From assembly GCF_034702125.1 (NCBI RefSeq), contig NC_085868.1:43111547-43175546 (forward strand): a stretch of 64,000 nucleotides of DNA, in the 5' to 3' direction. The notes below the pieces were generated by a model. It was given only the letters and a program-made list of their open reading frames with translations. It was not told where the DNA came from and made no database searches. This stretch comes from Engraulis encrasicolus. Lineage: Eukaryota; Chordata; Actinopteri; Clupeiformes; Engraulidae. Shown piece by piece: positions 19,264-31,728 of the stretch. The position numbers were made by a program, and so were the translations under genes. Numbering within the stretch: position 1 is the first letter of the stretch; the number at the start of each line of letters is the position of its first letter.

Positions 19264-21099
19264 CTATAGGAGCGGAGGCGCCGACAGGAACAGAGGAGGA
19301 GGCGCCGACAGGAACAGAGGAGGAGGCGCCGACAGGAACAGAGGAGGAGGCGCCGACAGGAGCTGGGGAGGAGGCCCCGACAGGGACAGAGGAGGAGGCC
19401 CCGACAGGAGCTGGGGAAACACGAACAGAGGCAGCGCCAACAGAAAGCGGACCAGATTTATCATCTGCAAGAGGACGGGTTGCAGGTGCACTGGATGACC
19501 GGCAGGCTTGCCGGACTCTAAGCAGGCAGAAGGAGTGGCGGCATCCACTTCAGGGGTCTCAGCTGCGTCGGGGGTCTCGGCCGGGATGACTGCATCTAGG
19601 GTCTCGGCCGCGTCGGGGGTCTCGGCCATGTCGGGGGTCTTGGTCTGGTCGGGGGTCTCGGCCGGGATGACTGCGCCGGGGTTCTCGGCAGCGTCGGGGG
19701 TCTCGGCCGTGTCGGGGGTCTCGGCCGCGTCGGGGGTCTCGGCCGGGATGATGGCCGAATCGGGGGTCCCGGCCATGCCGGGGTTCTCGGCCATGTCAGG
19801 GTTCTCGGCCGCGTCGGGGGTCTCGGCCGTGTCGGGGGTCTCGGCCGCGTCGGGGGTCTCGGCCGGGATGATGGCCGCTTCGGGGGTCTCGGCCATGCCG
19901 GGGGTCTCGGCCGTGTCGGGGGTCTCGACCATGCTGGGGGTCTCGGCCGCGTCCGGGGTCTCGGCTGGGATGATGGCCGCTTTGGGGGTCTCGGCCATGC
20001 CGGGGGTCTCGGCCGCGTCGGGGGTCTCGGCTGGGATGATGGCCGCTTTGGGGGTCTCGGCCATGCCGGGGGTCTCGGCCGCGTCGGGGGTCTCGGCTGG
20101 GATGATGGCCGCTTCGGGGGTCTCGGCCATGCCGGGGGTCTCGGCCGCGCCGGGGGTCTCGGCCGCGCCGGGGGTCTCGGCCGCGTCGGGGGTCTCGGCC
20201 GGGATGATGGCCGCTTTGGGGGTCTCGGCCATGCCGGGGGTCTCGGCCGGAATGACTGCGTCCGCGTCGGGGGTCTCAGCCGGGATGACTGCGTCCGCGT
20301 CGGGGGTCTCAGCCGGGATGACTGCGTCCGCGTCGGGGGTCTCAGCCGGGATGACTGCGTCCGCGTCGGGGGTCTCAGCCGGGATGACTGCGTCCGCGTC
20401 GGGGGTCTCAGCCGGGATGACTGCGTCCGCGTCGTGGGTCTCAGCCGGGATGACTGCGTCCGCGTCGTGGGTCTCAGCTGGGATGACTGCGTCCGCGTCG
20501 TAGGTCTCAGCTGGGATGACGGCGTCCGCGTCGTAGGTCTCAGCTCGGATGACGGCGTCTGCCTCCGGGGTCTCAGCTCGGATGACGGCGTCCGCGTCGT
20601 GGGTCTCAGCTGGGATGACGGCGTCTGCGTCGTGGGTCTCAGCTCGGATGACGCCGTCCGCGTCTGGGGTCCCGGGCAGAGTAATGTCGGTCTGGGGTCT
20701 GGGTTCAGTCGGCATAACAGTCATTTCAGAGTCAGGCTTCCCCAGTGCCTCCTGGAGTAGAAGGGTGGCTTCCAATTCCTTGGTCTCTTCAAGCATGTCT
20801 GACAACCCAGCGAAACGGTGAAGCCAGGGTTTCTCCAGCAGAACATTCCTGAAGACTCGTACTGCCACCAGCCTTCTCCGGATATTATCTGAAGAGTGCA
20901 TCACTGGGGATAATCTTCGAAACAGCAAATAAAAGTCTTCCAGGTCCTGACGAACGACCACTGGATCCGGCTGGGTAGAAGACTTGGGCTGGTTGATAGG
21001 CTGGGTACTGGCAAAGCCCACCCGGAGGGAAACTGGAACTGGAGCGGAGTCGGCCAACTCGGCTAGGTAGGCTGCTGGGCTCATTTTTGGTGGTGTCAT
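19264..21099 (-). CDS. Internal ORF of the LTR element, unknown protein with AETPDA repeats
   Basis: 611 aa, starting 3 bp inside the 5' LTR boundary. Residues about 1-135 are a non-repetitive segment that looks like real protein (SPAAYLAELADSAPVPVSLR, then QDLEDFYLLFRRLSPVMHS, IRRRLVAVRVFRNVLLEKPW). From about 150 to 520 it is almost entirely AETPDADAVIP (11-residue, 33-bp) and AETPDAAETPGM-type repeats. The C-terminus is hydrophobic, Leu/Pro-rich with repeated LSAPPPLF. I do not recognise the family. It could be a divergent gag-like protein or a captured host fragment. The large plus-strand frame 19508-20503 is its antisense shadow. Confidence 0.5.
   Translation of the reverse strand: MTPPKMSPAAYLAELADSAPVPVSLRVGFASTQPINQPKSSTQPDPVVVRQDLEDFYLLFRRLSPVMHSSDNIRRRLVAVRVFRNVLLEKPWLHRFAGLSDMLEETKELEATLLLQEALGKPDSEMTVMPTEPRPQTDITLPGTPDADGVIRAETHDADAVIPAETHDADAVIRAETPEADAVIRAETYDADAVIPAETYDADAVIPAETHDADAVIPAETHDADAVIPAETPDADAVIPAETPDADAVIPAETPDADAVIPAETPDADAVIPAETPDADAVIPAETPGMAETPKAAIIPAETPDAAETPGAAETPGAAETPGMAETPEAAIIPAETPDAAETPGMAETPKAAIIPAETPDAAETPGMAETPKAAIIPAETPDAAETPSMVETPDTAETPGMAETPEAAIIPAETPDAAETPDTAETPDAAENPDMAENPGMAGTPDSAIIPAETPDAAETPDTAETPDAAENPGAVIPAETPDQTKTPDMAETPDAAETLDAVIPAETPDAAETPEVDAATPSACLESGKPAGHPVHLQPVLLQMINLVRFLLALPLFVFPQLLSGPPPLSLSGPPPQLLSAPPPLFLSAPPPLFLSAPPPLFLSAPPLL
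19560..20650. repeat. GC-rich coding minisatellite inside the LTR element
   Basis: Units of GGGGGTCTCGGCC plus variable GGGATGACTGCGTCC or GGGATGATGGCCGC. Periods are 15, 33 and about 45 bp, all multiples of 3, so the reading frame is preserved. A separate 24-bp repeat (GCCGACAGGAACAGAGGAGG) runs at 19286-19410. Confidence 0.9.
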
Positions 21100-21479
21100 T
21101 CTGTCAGGTTTTAACTAGGGTAGAGCCCAAATGCAGCACTCGAGACAAGGGGTCCAAGAAGAGGTTGACGGTTTATTTACTAAGGATACTACAAAACAAA
21201 ATCAAATGCTCAGAAGAGCCACAAAACAAAAACCCACGAGGGGGAAAAACATGAACTCAACTAGAAATGCATTCTCACAGAAAATGCTGGAAGCGGGCTT
21301 GCCTTTGGGGGCAGAGATGAAACAAAGTACTATTGAGAAAACAAAGCTAAAAGAAATCTTGGAAAAACTCCATCCACCCAGTCAGAAGTTATGGGCCAAA
21401 CAATTCAGCCATCTTGGATTCAGCCATCTTGAAAGTGTTGTAGCTCTGCGTTTTGGGGATATACTAAATGACATACATG

Positions 21480-22690
21480 GTATTTTAAGTTGGCTAAGGA
21501 ACACTGCATATGATATAATTTTGAAAATCAACATGGCTTCGAGCGGGATTCGAACTCACAACCTCCATATCTGTAATCCAACCCCTTTGCCATTGATATT
21601 AAATGACATACAATACATGATATTTGAAGTTGGCTAAGGAACACTGCATATGATATCATTTTGAAAATCAACATGGCTTCGACTGGGGTTCGAACCTCCA
21701 ACCCCCATATCCCTAATTCAGCACATTTGCCATTCATACTAAATGACATACATGGCATTTTAAGTTGGCCAAGGAACGCTGCATAAGATATAATTTAGAA
21801 AATCAACATGGCTTTGACTGGGATTCGAACCCCCAACCTCCATATCTGTAATCCAGCACATTTGCCATGCATACTAAATGACATACATGGCATTTTAAGT
21901 TGGCCAAGGAACACTGCATATGATATAATTTTGAAAATCAACATCGCTTTGACTGGGCTTCGAACCCCCAACCTCCATATCTGTAATCCAGCACATTTGC
22001 CATGCATACTAAATGACATACATGGCATTTTAAGTTGGCCAAGGAACACTGCATATGATATAATTTTGAAAATCAACATCGCTTTGACTGGGCTTCAAAC
22101 CCCCAACCTCAATATCTGTAATTCAGCACATTTGCCATCCATACTAATTGACATACATGGCATTTTAAGTTGGCCAAGGAACACTGCATATGATATAATT
22201 TTGAAAATCAACATGGCTTCAACTGGGGTTCGAACCCCCAAACTCCATATCTGTAATTCAGCACATTTGCCATTCATACTAAATGACATACATGGCATTT
22301 TAAGTCGGCCAAGGAACGCTGCATATGATATAATTTTGAAAATCAACATGGCTTTGACTGGGGTTTGAACCCCCAACCTCCATATCTGTAATTCAGCACA
22401 TTTGCCATCGATACTTAATGACATACATGGTATTTTAACCTGGCTAAGGAACACTGCATATGATATAATTTTGAAAATCAGCATCGCTTCAAGTGGGATT
22501 CGAACTCTCAACCTCCATATCTCTTATCCAGCACATTTGCCATTGATAATAAATGACATACATGGCATTTTAAGTTGGCCAAGGAACAGTGCATATGATA
22601 TAATTTTGAAAATCAACACGGCTTCAGGTGGGCTTCGAACCCTCAACCTTCATATCTCTAACCCAGCAGCATGCATTACCACTAAGCCAA
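21480..22690 (-). repeat. Nine-unit tandem array of about 135-bp tRNA-like repeats
   Basis: On the minus strand each unit contains GGTTSGGGGTTCGAACCCC-like sequence (a B-box match) followed by 'tgttgattttcaaaattata' and 'ccatgtatgtcattta'. B-box centres lie near 21549, 21685, 21823, 21957, 22093, 22224, 22358, 22495 and 22630. Some units keep the perfect TTCGAA core; others have TTCAAA or TTTGAA. Confidence 0.8.
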
Positions 22691-22697
22691 GCAGCTA
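22616..22697 (-). other. tRNA-like SINE head
   Basis: Minus strand: A-box-like TGGCTTAGTGGTAATGC, a middle region, then GAGGGTTCGAAGCCCAC, in which the T-stem pairs around TTCGAAG. The A-to-B spacing suits an internal Pol III promoter. The anticodon stem does not pair well, so it is a tRNA-derived retroposon head, not a tRNA gene. The relative at about 56285-56362 has the same layout. Confidence 0.55.
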
Positions 22698-24536
22698 GCT
22701 GTCATGCACAGTCCAGCAAGACTATATTACATTGCAATGCAGAGCTGAACTTCTAGAATGGTTCCTCGCACCTGCTCGTTAAGAATAGAATCTTGAGACA
22801 GTGACAGTTGAAATGGAACACTTCACTGGCTGCACCTGTTGTGATTGACTGAAAGACACTTAGTATTGAGCTCTAAACTGGGGAGAAAATGAGAATGAGT
22901 TTTTTGTCTTTACAACATCGTTGTAAAAAAACTGAAAGGAGTTGGCACATGTCCTTTTCACAGATCGGAGTCATGCTTGTGATCTCTCTAACAGTCTTTG
23001 AATGAAGTTTATAGGTTAAATTTTTCAGGCACAAATGGACCTCCGTGTGGGACATGCGCTGATCTCTTGAAAAATGCCCTTTTCGAAAGACTGGGATTCT
23101 CCATAGAGCCAGGCCTGTTTTTTTTACAAACCTGCCATTTAAAAAGTATTGGGAGTTGGGAAATGAAACTTTCACAATTTGGAGACATCCCATAGAGCTC
23201 GCTAACAACGCGTCAACTAAACTTCTAGGTGAAAGTGTTGATGTTTTATGACCGAAAAAGCCTCCTACACTCTAATCTCTAGAGTGGCGGAACTTTGGTT
23301 CATGGAGGTTCCACCATAGTTTTCAATGGAGACCCAGGCTTTAACAAAATCGCCAAAAACGGGAAAACGACAAGAGACACGGAGAAGCCTATAACGAGAC
23401 GCGATCTCCAAGCCGAGCCGGTCGTTTTAGTGTTTGAACGGTGTCTCTATCTCGAAAGGCCTAGGAGGAGATCCATTTTCTATTTTTACTGCTGCCCTGC
23501 ACAAGACCAATAATAAAGGAAAGAAACAGGACTTAGAGATTACTATAAACGGGCCTTGCTCTGCAAGGGCCATGCTCTGCATGGTCCTTGCTCCGCAAGC
23601 CCGCTTAATTAATACAGAAAGGCACTTAACTGACAGAAGACAGGCTAACACTTACAATGAATGGCAGAGGTTTCACCGCGACAAGACAAATCAAAATGAC
23701 ACCACGCAGGACAACAGAAACACAGAACTTAAATACAGAACAGACAATTACCAGGAAACACACGATAGGACAAACATAATGGGGTACAGGTAGGCAGACA
23801 ACAAAGAACCAATCAGGGACGACAATGAGACAGGGGCAAATGAGACAGGCAATCAAGGACAATAAACAGATAACAAGACAGGTGGAGACAATGGCAAGGG
23901 AACAAGGAGGCTACCAGAAGACACAGGGTTAACAGGAAAGCAGGTGTGGGTAATGATGGGAAGATAACAAGGCAAACTAATAGAACCAGAGAGCACAGGG
24001 TACCTAGGAGAAATAACTAAGATAAAAGGGCCAGGATGAAACATGAGACAGGAAAAAACAAGGAACACGGGACATTAAAAACAAGAGGGCAATAACCAGA
24101 ATCAAGACAAGGGGAACGGAAAACAAGCTAGACACAAAAAACACAGTAGACTAGGAACAGTAACGAGGGGCAGGTGAGGCAAACGAGGGGCGGGGCTGAG
24201 CACATGGCAGGCAAACACAGGGGCACACTGACAGGTGACATGATGGGACAAAATGTAAACAAAAGCACATGGAGAACCAAAATGAGAGGTGAGATAGTAA
24301 AACAGCGACACACAGAACATGGGGGGGGAGGAACTGGAGGCAACGCTAACATACAAAACAAACACAGAGTCCTGGACATGACACGCACACTTAGTATGCA
24401 AATTGTGGAGCCCAGCCCAGGTGGTGCAGCAGAGCAGGGATACAGTCTTGTCTTGACCTGCTATGTAATATTTATACAGCAGCACAGCTCCATGCCAAGG
24501 CATCAGTACCGGCAGAGGAAGCTTTGGTATGTATGG

Positions 24537-25190
<654 letters not shown>

Positions 25191-26155
25191 GGGGTGTGTG
25201 TAAGAGACAGTGACAAAGAGAAGGGAAGGGGAATGCAGTAATAGACAGGAAGATAGCCAGAGAATATGTGCGGTAAAGAGAGATGGATGCACACAAAAGG
25301 ATTAGATAGGAAACGGTAGTCTGGTCTCTCTATTGTGCACATATGGAACTGTATGATACAGTAAGTCCAAGAGAAAATAGTTATCTTTCTGAATGCCGGC
25401 CACATTCAGAGCCTCTGGGCAAATTTAATGAACTGACTGAAGCAACTACTCCCTTAATTAAACTGTGTATAGCCTGTCTTAACTGTTCACTCCCCTCTCG
25501 CTCTCTCTCTTTCTCTTCCTCTAGGATCTTGCACTCAAGAATTAAAAGCAACGTACTCTGGAGTGTATCATTGCACGTCTACAATATGACGCACAAATGA
25601 ACGGGCATGAATAAATAAACAGTTTTTGTTGTTCTTGTTGTTAGTGTGCATCGTGTTATTTTCCTCTCACTGAAAGGATAGCAGCCATTTAAAAAGCGAT
25701 ATATTAATGTAAACCAATACAATTGCAGCTATACAATAAAACAAATTAAGGGTGCTGCATGATACTTTTGTTTCACCATCAATATCTGCCCAGAATGATG
25801 AACACGTATGTTTAAAGCCCTTGGAGAGGCTCCTGACAATGTTGAGGTAACGTCTGCTCCGGAGGTGGCCGGGCAGGCGCTAAAGAAAAAAAAAACACCT
25901 TAATCTCTTGAGGTGCCTTCAGGCGTCTGGGCCTTGTCAATGTTCAGCGCACCTCACCTCTAAGCATAACAAGAAACAGTTGGAATGTAATCAGCGGGTC
26001 TTGTGCATTGTCTGTTTTTTCATGTGTGCTATGGTTTTTTGCTGTTCTTTTCTCAGAGTACACTGCAGTTGATGGGGTACCAATTAGGTACCAGCTAATC
26101 AGCCTATATATTTTCCCATGCCTTTGCATTTGCATTAAAATGCTGTCTGAACAGT
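25191..26155. other. Anonymous intergenic DNA
   Basis: No recognisable gene. Contains short ct-rich tracts near 25495-25525 and otherwise unique-looking AT-rich sequence. Confidence 0.4.
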
Positions 26156-27129
<974 letters not shown>

Positions 27130-27290
27130 AGCAATGTTATCAGGACCACTGTCAGCTTTTGCTGGGCCCAGGACAAAGTCATCTGAAAGTTCCCCCCATA
27201 CTGAAAACCCAATTTTGGGTTCCTTCTCTACCTGGGCCCGGGACAAATTACCCCTTTTTTCCCCCCTGTTGGCTTTCCTGGATGCTATCG
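27130..27290 (+). repeat. GGGCCC-rich interspersed repeat, copy 1
   Basis: Shares 'gctgggcccaggacaaagtc', 'atctgaaa', 'acccaatttt' and 'cctgttggctttcc' with 61868-61930 (same strand), 63085-63235 (same strand) and 45285-45430 (opposite strand). Non-coding dispersed family. Confidence 0.65.
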
Positions 27291-27778
27291 CAGCTTGCCG
27301 AGTTGCCAAGGCGTGTCATTGGAATTTAACATTGGCATAACTTTCCTCACAGCTCACTGTTCACAATGACAACTGTAAAAAGCAGTGACCTTGTCACTAG
27401 ATAGAGAGATTGCTGCAGAGTTAGTCAATCGGATGTCTGAACCAGCAAAGAATGAAGAATGCATTTGCCTACAATGAGACCAGAGAGCTTTGATGTTTCT
27501 TATCATAGTCTTTGTTCTTTTGATTTGACCCTCCTGACCCCCCTTGGGCTCGAGCCAAACATTAATCACCATTTCAAACACGCCCACTAACCCTGACATC
27601 CTCTTGTTCCTGCATATAAAATAAAACATTAATATCTGATATCCTCCTTTTTAATGAGCATGTAATTTATAATCCAGCTGCACTGATTAACTTCAAACGA
27701 TCTCCTTTAGAGAACAAACAAATCCCCATGCATAGAAATCAATAATAATTCTGTTTGTTCATCTTTTTCTCAGGACTC

Positions 27779-28140
27779 TTAAAGGGGCACAATGTAGGAT
27801 GACATCGTTTATGCGGTGCCCGTGGAATGCCTGTCTCAAAATCTACACAGGCATGAAAAAATGCTGTTTAAATAAACTAGCTGTGAGAATGTTTTTCATC
27901 ACAGAATGCCAGCAGTTGATACAAACCTGATTACGGTATGTAAAGCGATTTTTAAGTGTTTCCCACAAGACTCGCTTAGACCCTTCTATCAAAAGTTGCA
28001 TTTGGGGTTCTCTGAGAGCGGACCGCGAAAGAGGTCACGAGAGTCAACCTTCACTAACTAATGACTCAAATAAGCATCGGCTGACTCAGGACAGTGACTA
28101 ATTAAACTTTAAAATTTAATCCTACTTAGAGTGCCTTTAA
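27779..28140. mobile_element. MITE-like element with TTAAAGG ends
   Basis: Left end cttaaaggggcacaatgtagga. The right end is the reverse complement of atttaaaggcactctaagtagg. The interior is unrelated to the other MITEs in the window. No ORF. Confidence 0.4.
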
Positions 28141-28188
28141 ATGCAAACAATGCATGAGAAATGTGAGGCTGTCTGTAGCAGACACAGT

Positions 28189-28490
28189 GCATTCTTTCGA
28201 ATATGCGGACTCCCGTCCTCCACTTGTGCTTGTGGCCTCACCCTGCTTCCTGGCCCCGCCGCCATGGAGAAAACAATTAAGTTTTCCCGCTGTCAGCCTA
28301 GCCACCACAACTTTTTGGGGGACTGTTTTTCATTCACCATCCTGATTGCAAATGAGAAAAATACATTAGAGTTTTGCTTTTGCAAGATATTGAATTAATT
28401 AATAATTTTCTGTCGTCAGTGACGTCATCACGAGGTCACAAGCAGGCGAGTGAGCAAGGGAGGACGGGAGTCCGCATATTGGAATCCACC
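28189..28490. mobile_element. Inverted-repeat element with AATATGCGGACTCCCGTCC ends
   Basis: AATATGCGGACTCCCGTCC at 28198 has its perfect reverse complement (GGACGGGAGTCCGCATATT) ending at 28480; similarity continues inward imperfectly. No target duplication was identified. Confidence 0.5.
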
Positions 28491-28780
28491 CATTGATTTA
28501 TGAGCAACCTGAAGCAGAGATACAGTCTTTGCCATTATCAAAGTAGTCACGCAAATGTACAAAAATTTGTACTAAGGATGAAATGTTCCTAGTTTACGGT
28601 GCAGTCTTTAGTTTACAAATGTTTATTCCGTTCAGGACTTTGTTGACGTGTGCTGCTGTCAAGTTGCAAGTTGTGTAGACAGCCAATTACATGGTATGAA
28701 GTGGAGATGTAATGGAAGAAGAAGGGTCGTTTTTCACGATTCAACCAAAAGCGCATCAGAAAAACTTCACTTAGTGTTTA

Positions 28781-29564
28781 TGTAGTGGAGCGCTGCTCCT
28801 TTAAGGGAAAGTCTGACGCTGCGGCACACGTCACCACGCCGCTCGTAGAGGCTTATGGGAAGTCTCTTCATAAATACTGCCAGTGGCTAGTATTCGGTAA
28901 GCCTGCAAAGTCCCCCTTTGCGCGTTTCATCGCCACCGGCGAATGTGCCATTCGCCCTATTGTGTTAGCCGTGCCAGCCCCTAGTGGCAAAGTCTGACAA
29001 CCTGAGTGTGGGTTCTAAGGCCTTAGGCCTACCAGGTGTGTTGTTTATTGTGAATTAGTGAACATACTTTGGGGCAGGTGTTTACAGATCCGCGGGTGTG
29101 GTGGCAGCACACCCACCCCTGCACTTTACTGTTAACGTGAACATACTTTGGGGCAGGTGTTTACAGATCCGCGGGTGTGGTGGCAGCACACCCACCCCTC
29201 CGCACTTTACTGTGAACGTGAACATACTTTGGGGCAAGTGTTTATCGATCTGCGGGTGATTGCGACAGCACACCCACCCCACTGCACTTTGTGAATTGTG
29301 AGTACCTTTTTATATTTTATTACAAAGAGTGAGAAAAAGAGATTTTTATAACGCAAAGAATAATAAAGATTTGAATTATTAATTGTCACCACTGTCTCTG
29401 CCTCCATTGTGCACGAACCTGTGTTTGCCTGGTAATCTATTGTGCGGGTACATTGTGTGTTGGTCCGGGGTATCTGTAACTACCCCTAATTCATTTCCTC
29501 CGGGGGCTCCACCCCCGGGGGTGGCGTAGTCGAACTACCTCCTGTAACGGTCTCGCCCACTACA
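28781..29564 (+). mobile_element. Solo LTR of a retroviral-type element
   Basis: 784 bp bounded by TGTAGTGG and CCACTACA (perfect 8-bp inverted termini, TG...CA) with flanking 4-bp duplication TTTA. Contains an ATAAATA box near 28869, AATAAA within 'aataataaagat' near 29360, and three tandem repeats of about 75 bp ('gaacatactttggggcaggtg ... cacacccacccc') at about 29060-29290. No internal coding region is attached, as expected after LTR-LTR recombination. Orientation is inferred from the polyadenylation signal. Confidence 0.7.
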
Positions 29565-29823
29565 TTTACAACATCCTGACGTCTTATCAACATAATGTTC
29601 CCTCTGCCATCTCCTTTGTACAGCTTTGAAAAACAGACTGCTTAAGGAACCATACAAAACCAAACAGGTTCTCTTTGGTCTTAACGCAGACTTCTTGTAC
29701 TATTGTATTTGTTTTGTTTTGTATTACGTCTAATTATCTATTTTGTGTAGCGCCGCATGTGATGTGCAGAAGAGAGCTCCTAATTTTATTTCCTGATTTT
29801 CCTACTTGTCATTGCCAGGCATG

Positions 29824-30396
29824 CAGGGCCGGATTAAGATGGCCTGGGGCCCCTAGGCTGCAGGTTGCTGTGGGGCCCCACCAGGAGGCAAATTTTGTAC
29901 AAAATTCATAGACAGTGTCATAATTACTTGTAGGAATTAAAGAATAACATGCCTACTAACTCTACTGAACACAAGAGATTCATTTTTCAATATTACATAT
30001 TCTCACAATTCAGCAATTTTTCACTTTTGACCAATCAGGGCACACCTGTCAGCTGGGGGCCCCTACTGCAGCCATATCTAGCAGACTTGTACGACATTCC
30101 GAATTGAAATTCAGAGTAATTCATTGAAATTCACAGTAATTCCATAATATAAACACTAGGTGGTGGTGTTCTATGTACTCTCAATGAGTGGTGTAGATTA
30201 AATTCAAAGAAATTCAAGGTAATGACAAAATGGGAACACTAGATGGTGCTGTATATTTATCAGTATGTGTCTGTTCCCGGCACCTGTTGAGCTGCTTCCA
30301 CCACCTACAGTAGTGTTCGTATTATGCCATTCATTTGAATTCAATTCAGAATTTCGTACAAGCCTGATATCTAGCCAGTGTGTTATTCCGGCCCTG
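29824..30396. mobile_element. hAT-type MITE with CAGGGCCGGATTAA ends, interrupted by another MITE
   Basis: Ends CAGGGCCGGATTA (29824) and TATTCCGGCCCTG (to 30396). Flanking 8 bp CAGGCATG / CAGGTATG match at 7 of 8. A second copy is at 59256-59542. Contains 'caatttttcacttttg' and 'gggggcccct', shared with that copy. The element at 30082-30366 is inserted inside it. Confidence 0.75.
30082..30366. mobile_element. 285-bp hAT-type MITE nested in the previous one
   Basis: Ends CAGACTTGTACGA and TCGTACAAGCCTG. It is flanked by a perfect 8-bp duplication ATATCTAG (30074-30081 and 30367-30374). The related copy at 59256-59542 keeps the empty site (catatctagcctg). Interior is rich in 'gaaattca'. Confidence 0.85.
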
Positions 30397-30710
30397 CAGG
30401 TATGGCCCGGGCTCAGCACTAAAGAGCATTTAGCTATGGTAGCATGCCTCCATCCTCCCCCCCCCCCCCTCCCACACATGCACTCTCTGTCATTGTTGTT
30501 TCTTAAGCTGATAGCTGCAGTTAAGGGTCTCTCAGAGGTACTAAAGTATAGTCTGGAAGAGAAACTCATTGAATTTGGTGTACAATTAGATCCCACAGTA
30601 GAATAAGAATGGGGGGGAGGTGTATAGGGGAGACGTTTAGAAAGCGACAGTGATGGAGTGACTCGGGTGGAGGTGGGGATACGGCCTGCCTTCTGTGTGA
30701 CTGTGTATGT

Positions 30711-30767
30711 GTGTGAGAGAGGGAGAGAGACAGAGACAGAGAGAGACCAAGAGAGAGAGAGAGAGAC

Positions 30768-30808
<41 letters not shown>
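30711..30808. repeat. (GA)n microsatellite, imperfect
   Basis: GA tract with CA and CC interruptions. Confidence 0.9.
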
Positions 30809-30810
<2 letters not shown>

Positions 30811-30966
30811 CTACAAGTATTTGAGGTTATTGTGTGGGTGGTGTGTCGAGGGATCCTGATTGAGCATAATGGCACCACCATCAAGCAGCATACGAACCCT
30901 ATGCTTTTTTTTCTCTCTTCATCTCTTTACCACAACCCTCCATTCCATCTCCCTTCTCCTCCTCTA

Positions 30967-31078
<112 letters not shown>

Positions 31079-31251
31079 ACCAATCTAAAGCCTCAGCTGC
31101 ATGAAAAATGAAATTATTAGCCCTGTTCCTTATTCTTTCTCCAGGGCCCCCTGCCAGGAAAAGCTGTTTCCTAAAAAAGCTCCAGAAATGAAGAGCATCA
31201 GAGGCCATTGCAGGAGAGTTCACTCCCTAATGCACTTTTTGAATTCATGGA

Positions 31252-31252
<1 letters not shown>

Positions 31253-31334
<82 letters not shown>
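31253..31334. repeat. (GT)n microsatellite
   Basis: About 40 GT dinucleotides followed by GTGTTT variants to about 31362. Confidence 0.95.
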
Positions 31335-31336
<2 letters not shown>

Positions 31337-31728
31337 AGTGTGTTTGTGTTTGTGTTTGTGTACGGGGTTGGGGATGAAATTGGCATTTGTCATGGTCTGG
31401 TGATTACCATGTGCGTTCCAAGGCTGATCATTTCTCACACCAAGGTTCTCCGTTGTCCCAGCACGTTATGTGACATGACATTGAGAAATAGGGGCTTCCA
31501 GTTTAACAGAAGGCACTTGACCAACCCTGAGCCTCAAAGGTGCCTGCACAGAGGGCTGGCCTGGAGGAGAAAAAAGGTCCGGGCACTTTTGGTTTAAAGG
31601 GGCCCTCATAATTACAAGCACAGAACTGACTCACCGGTGAGACCCAGACCCTTGTGGGCCCCTATTTTCAACATTTTTTTTGTATTGCAAGTTCTCTGAA
31701 AAGATGATGCTTATTAGTTATTATCAGG

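Larger units (their letters stand above)
21264..23603 (-). mobile_element. 2.34-kb element with a tandem tRNA-like array, inserted in the LTR
   Basis: Interrupts the LTR with candidate 8-bp target duplication CTCAACTA / CTTAATTA (6 of 8 match). Starts GAAATGCATTCTCACAG and ends GCTCCGCAAGCCCG. Near both ends an AGCGGGCTTGC / GCAAGCCCGCT pair is inverted. A 1.6-kb relative is at 55647-57259 with the same order: left segment, tandem array, tRNA-like head, right segment with 'tcggagtcat' and 'ggagacatcccatagagctc'. No substantial ORF. Class uncertain: a DNA transposon carrying SINE material, or a composite. Confidence 0.6.
21102..24383 (-). repeat. 5' LTR of the LTR element, split by an insertion
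   Basis: LTR parts at 21102-21263 and 23612-24383 join to match 17492-18428. On the minus strand it starts TGTCATGTCC at 24383 and ends CCTGACA at 21102. Differences from the other LTR are scattered substitutions and short homopolymer changes. Confidence 0.8.

Noticed and set aside
19508..20503. 331-aa plus-strand ORF of VSAASG repeats
   Set aside because: It is the antisense of the AETPDA repeat region; the minus-strand frame is longer, starts at the LTR boundary and has a non-repetitive N-terminal segment.
21480..22690. CRISPR-like or tRNA gene cluster
   Set aside because: The 135-bp units are contiguous, with no unique spacers, and only one has an A box. None folds into a complete cloverleaf with a good anticodon stem, so neither a CRISPR array nor true tRNA genes are supported.
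22616..22697. Functional tRNA gene on the minus strand
   Set aside because: A and B boxes and T-stem are present but the anticodon arm does not pair, and the copy is embedded in a repeat with degenerate relatives.
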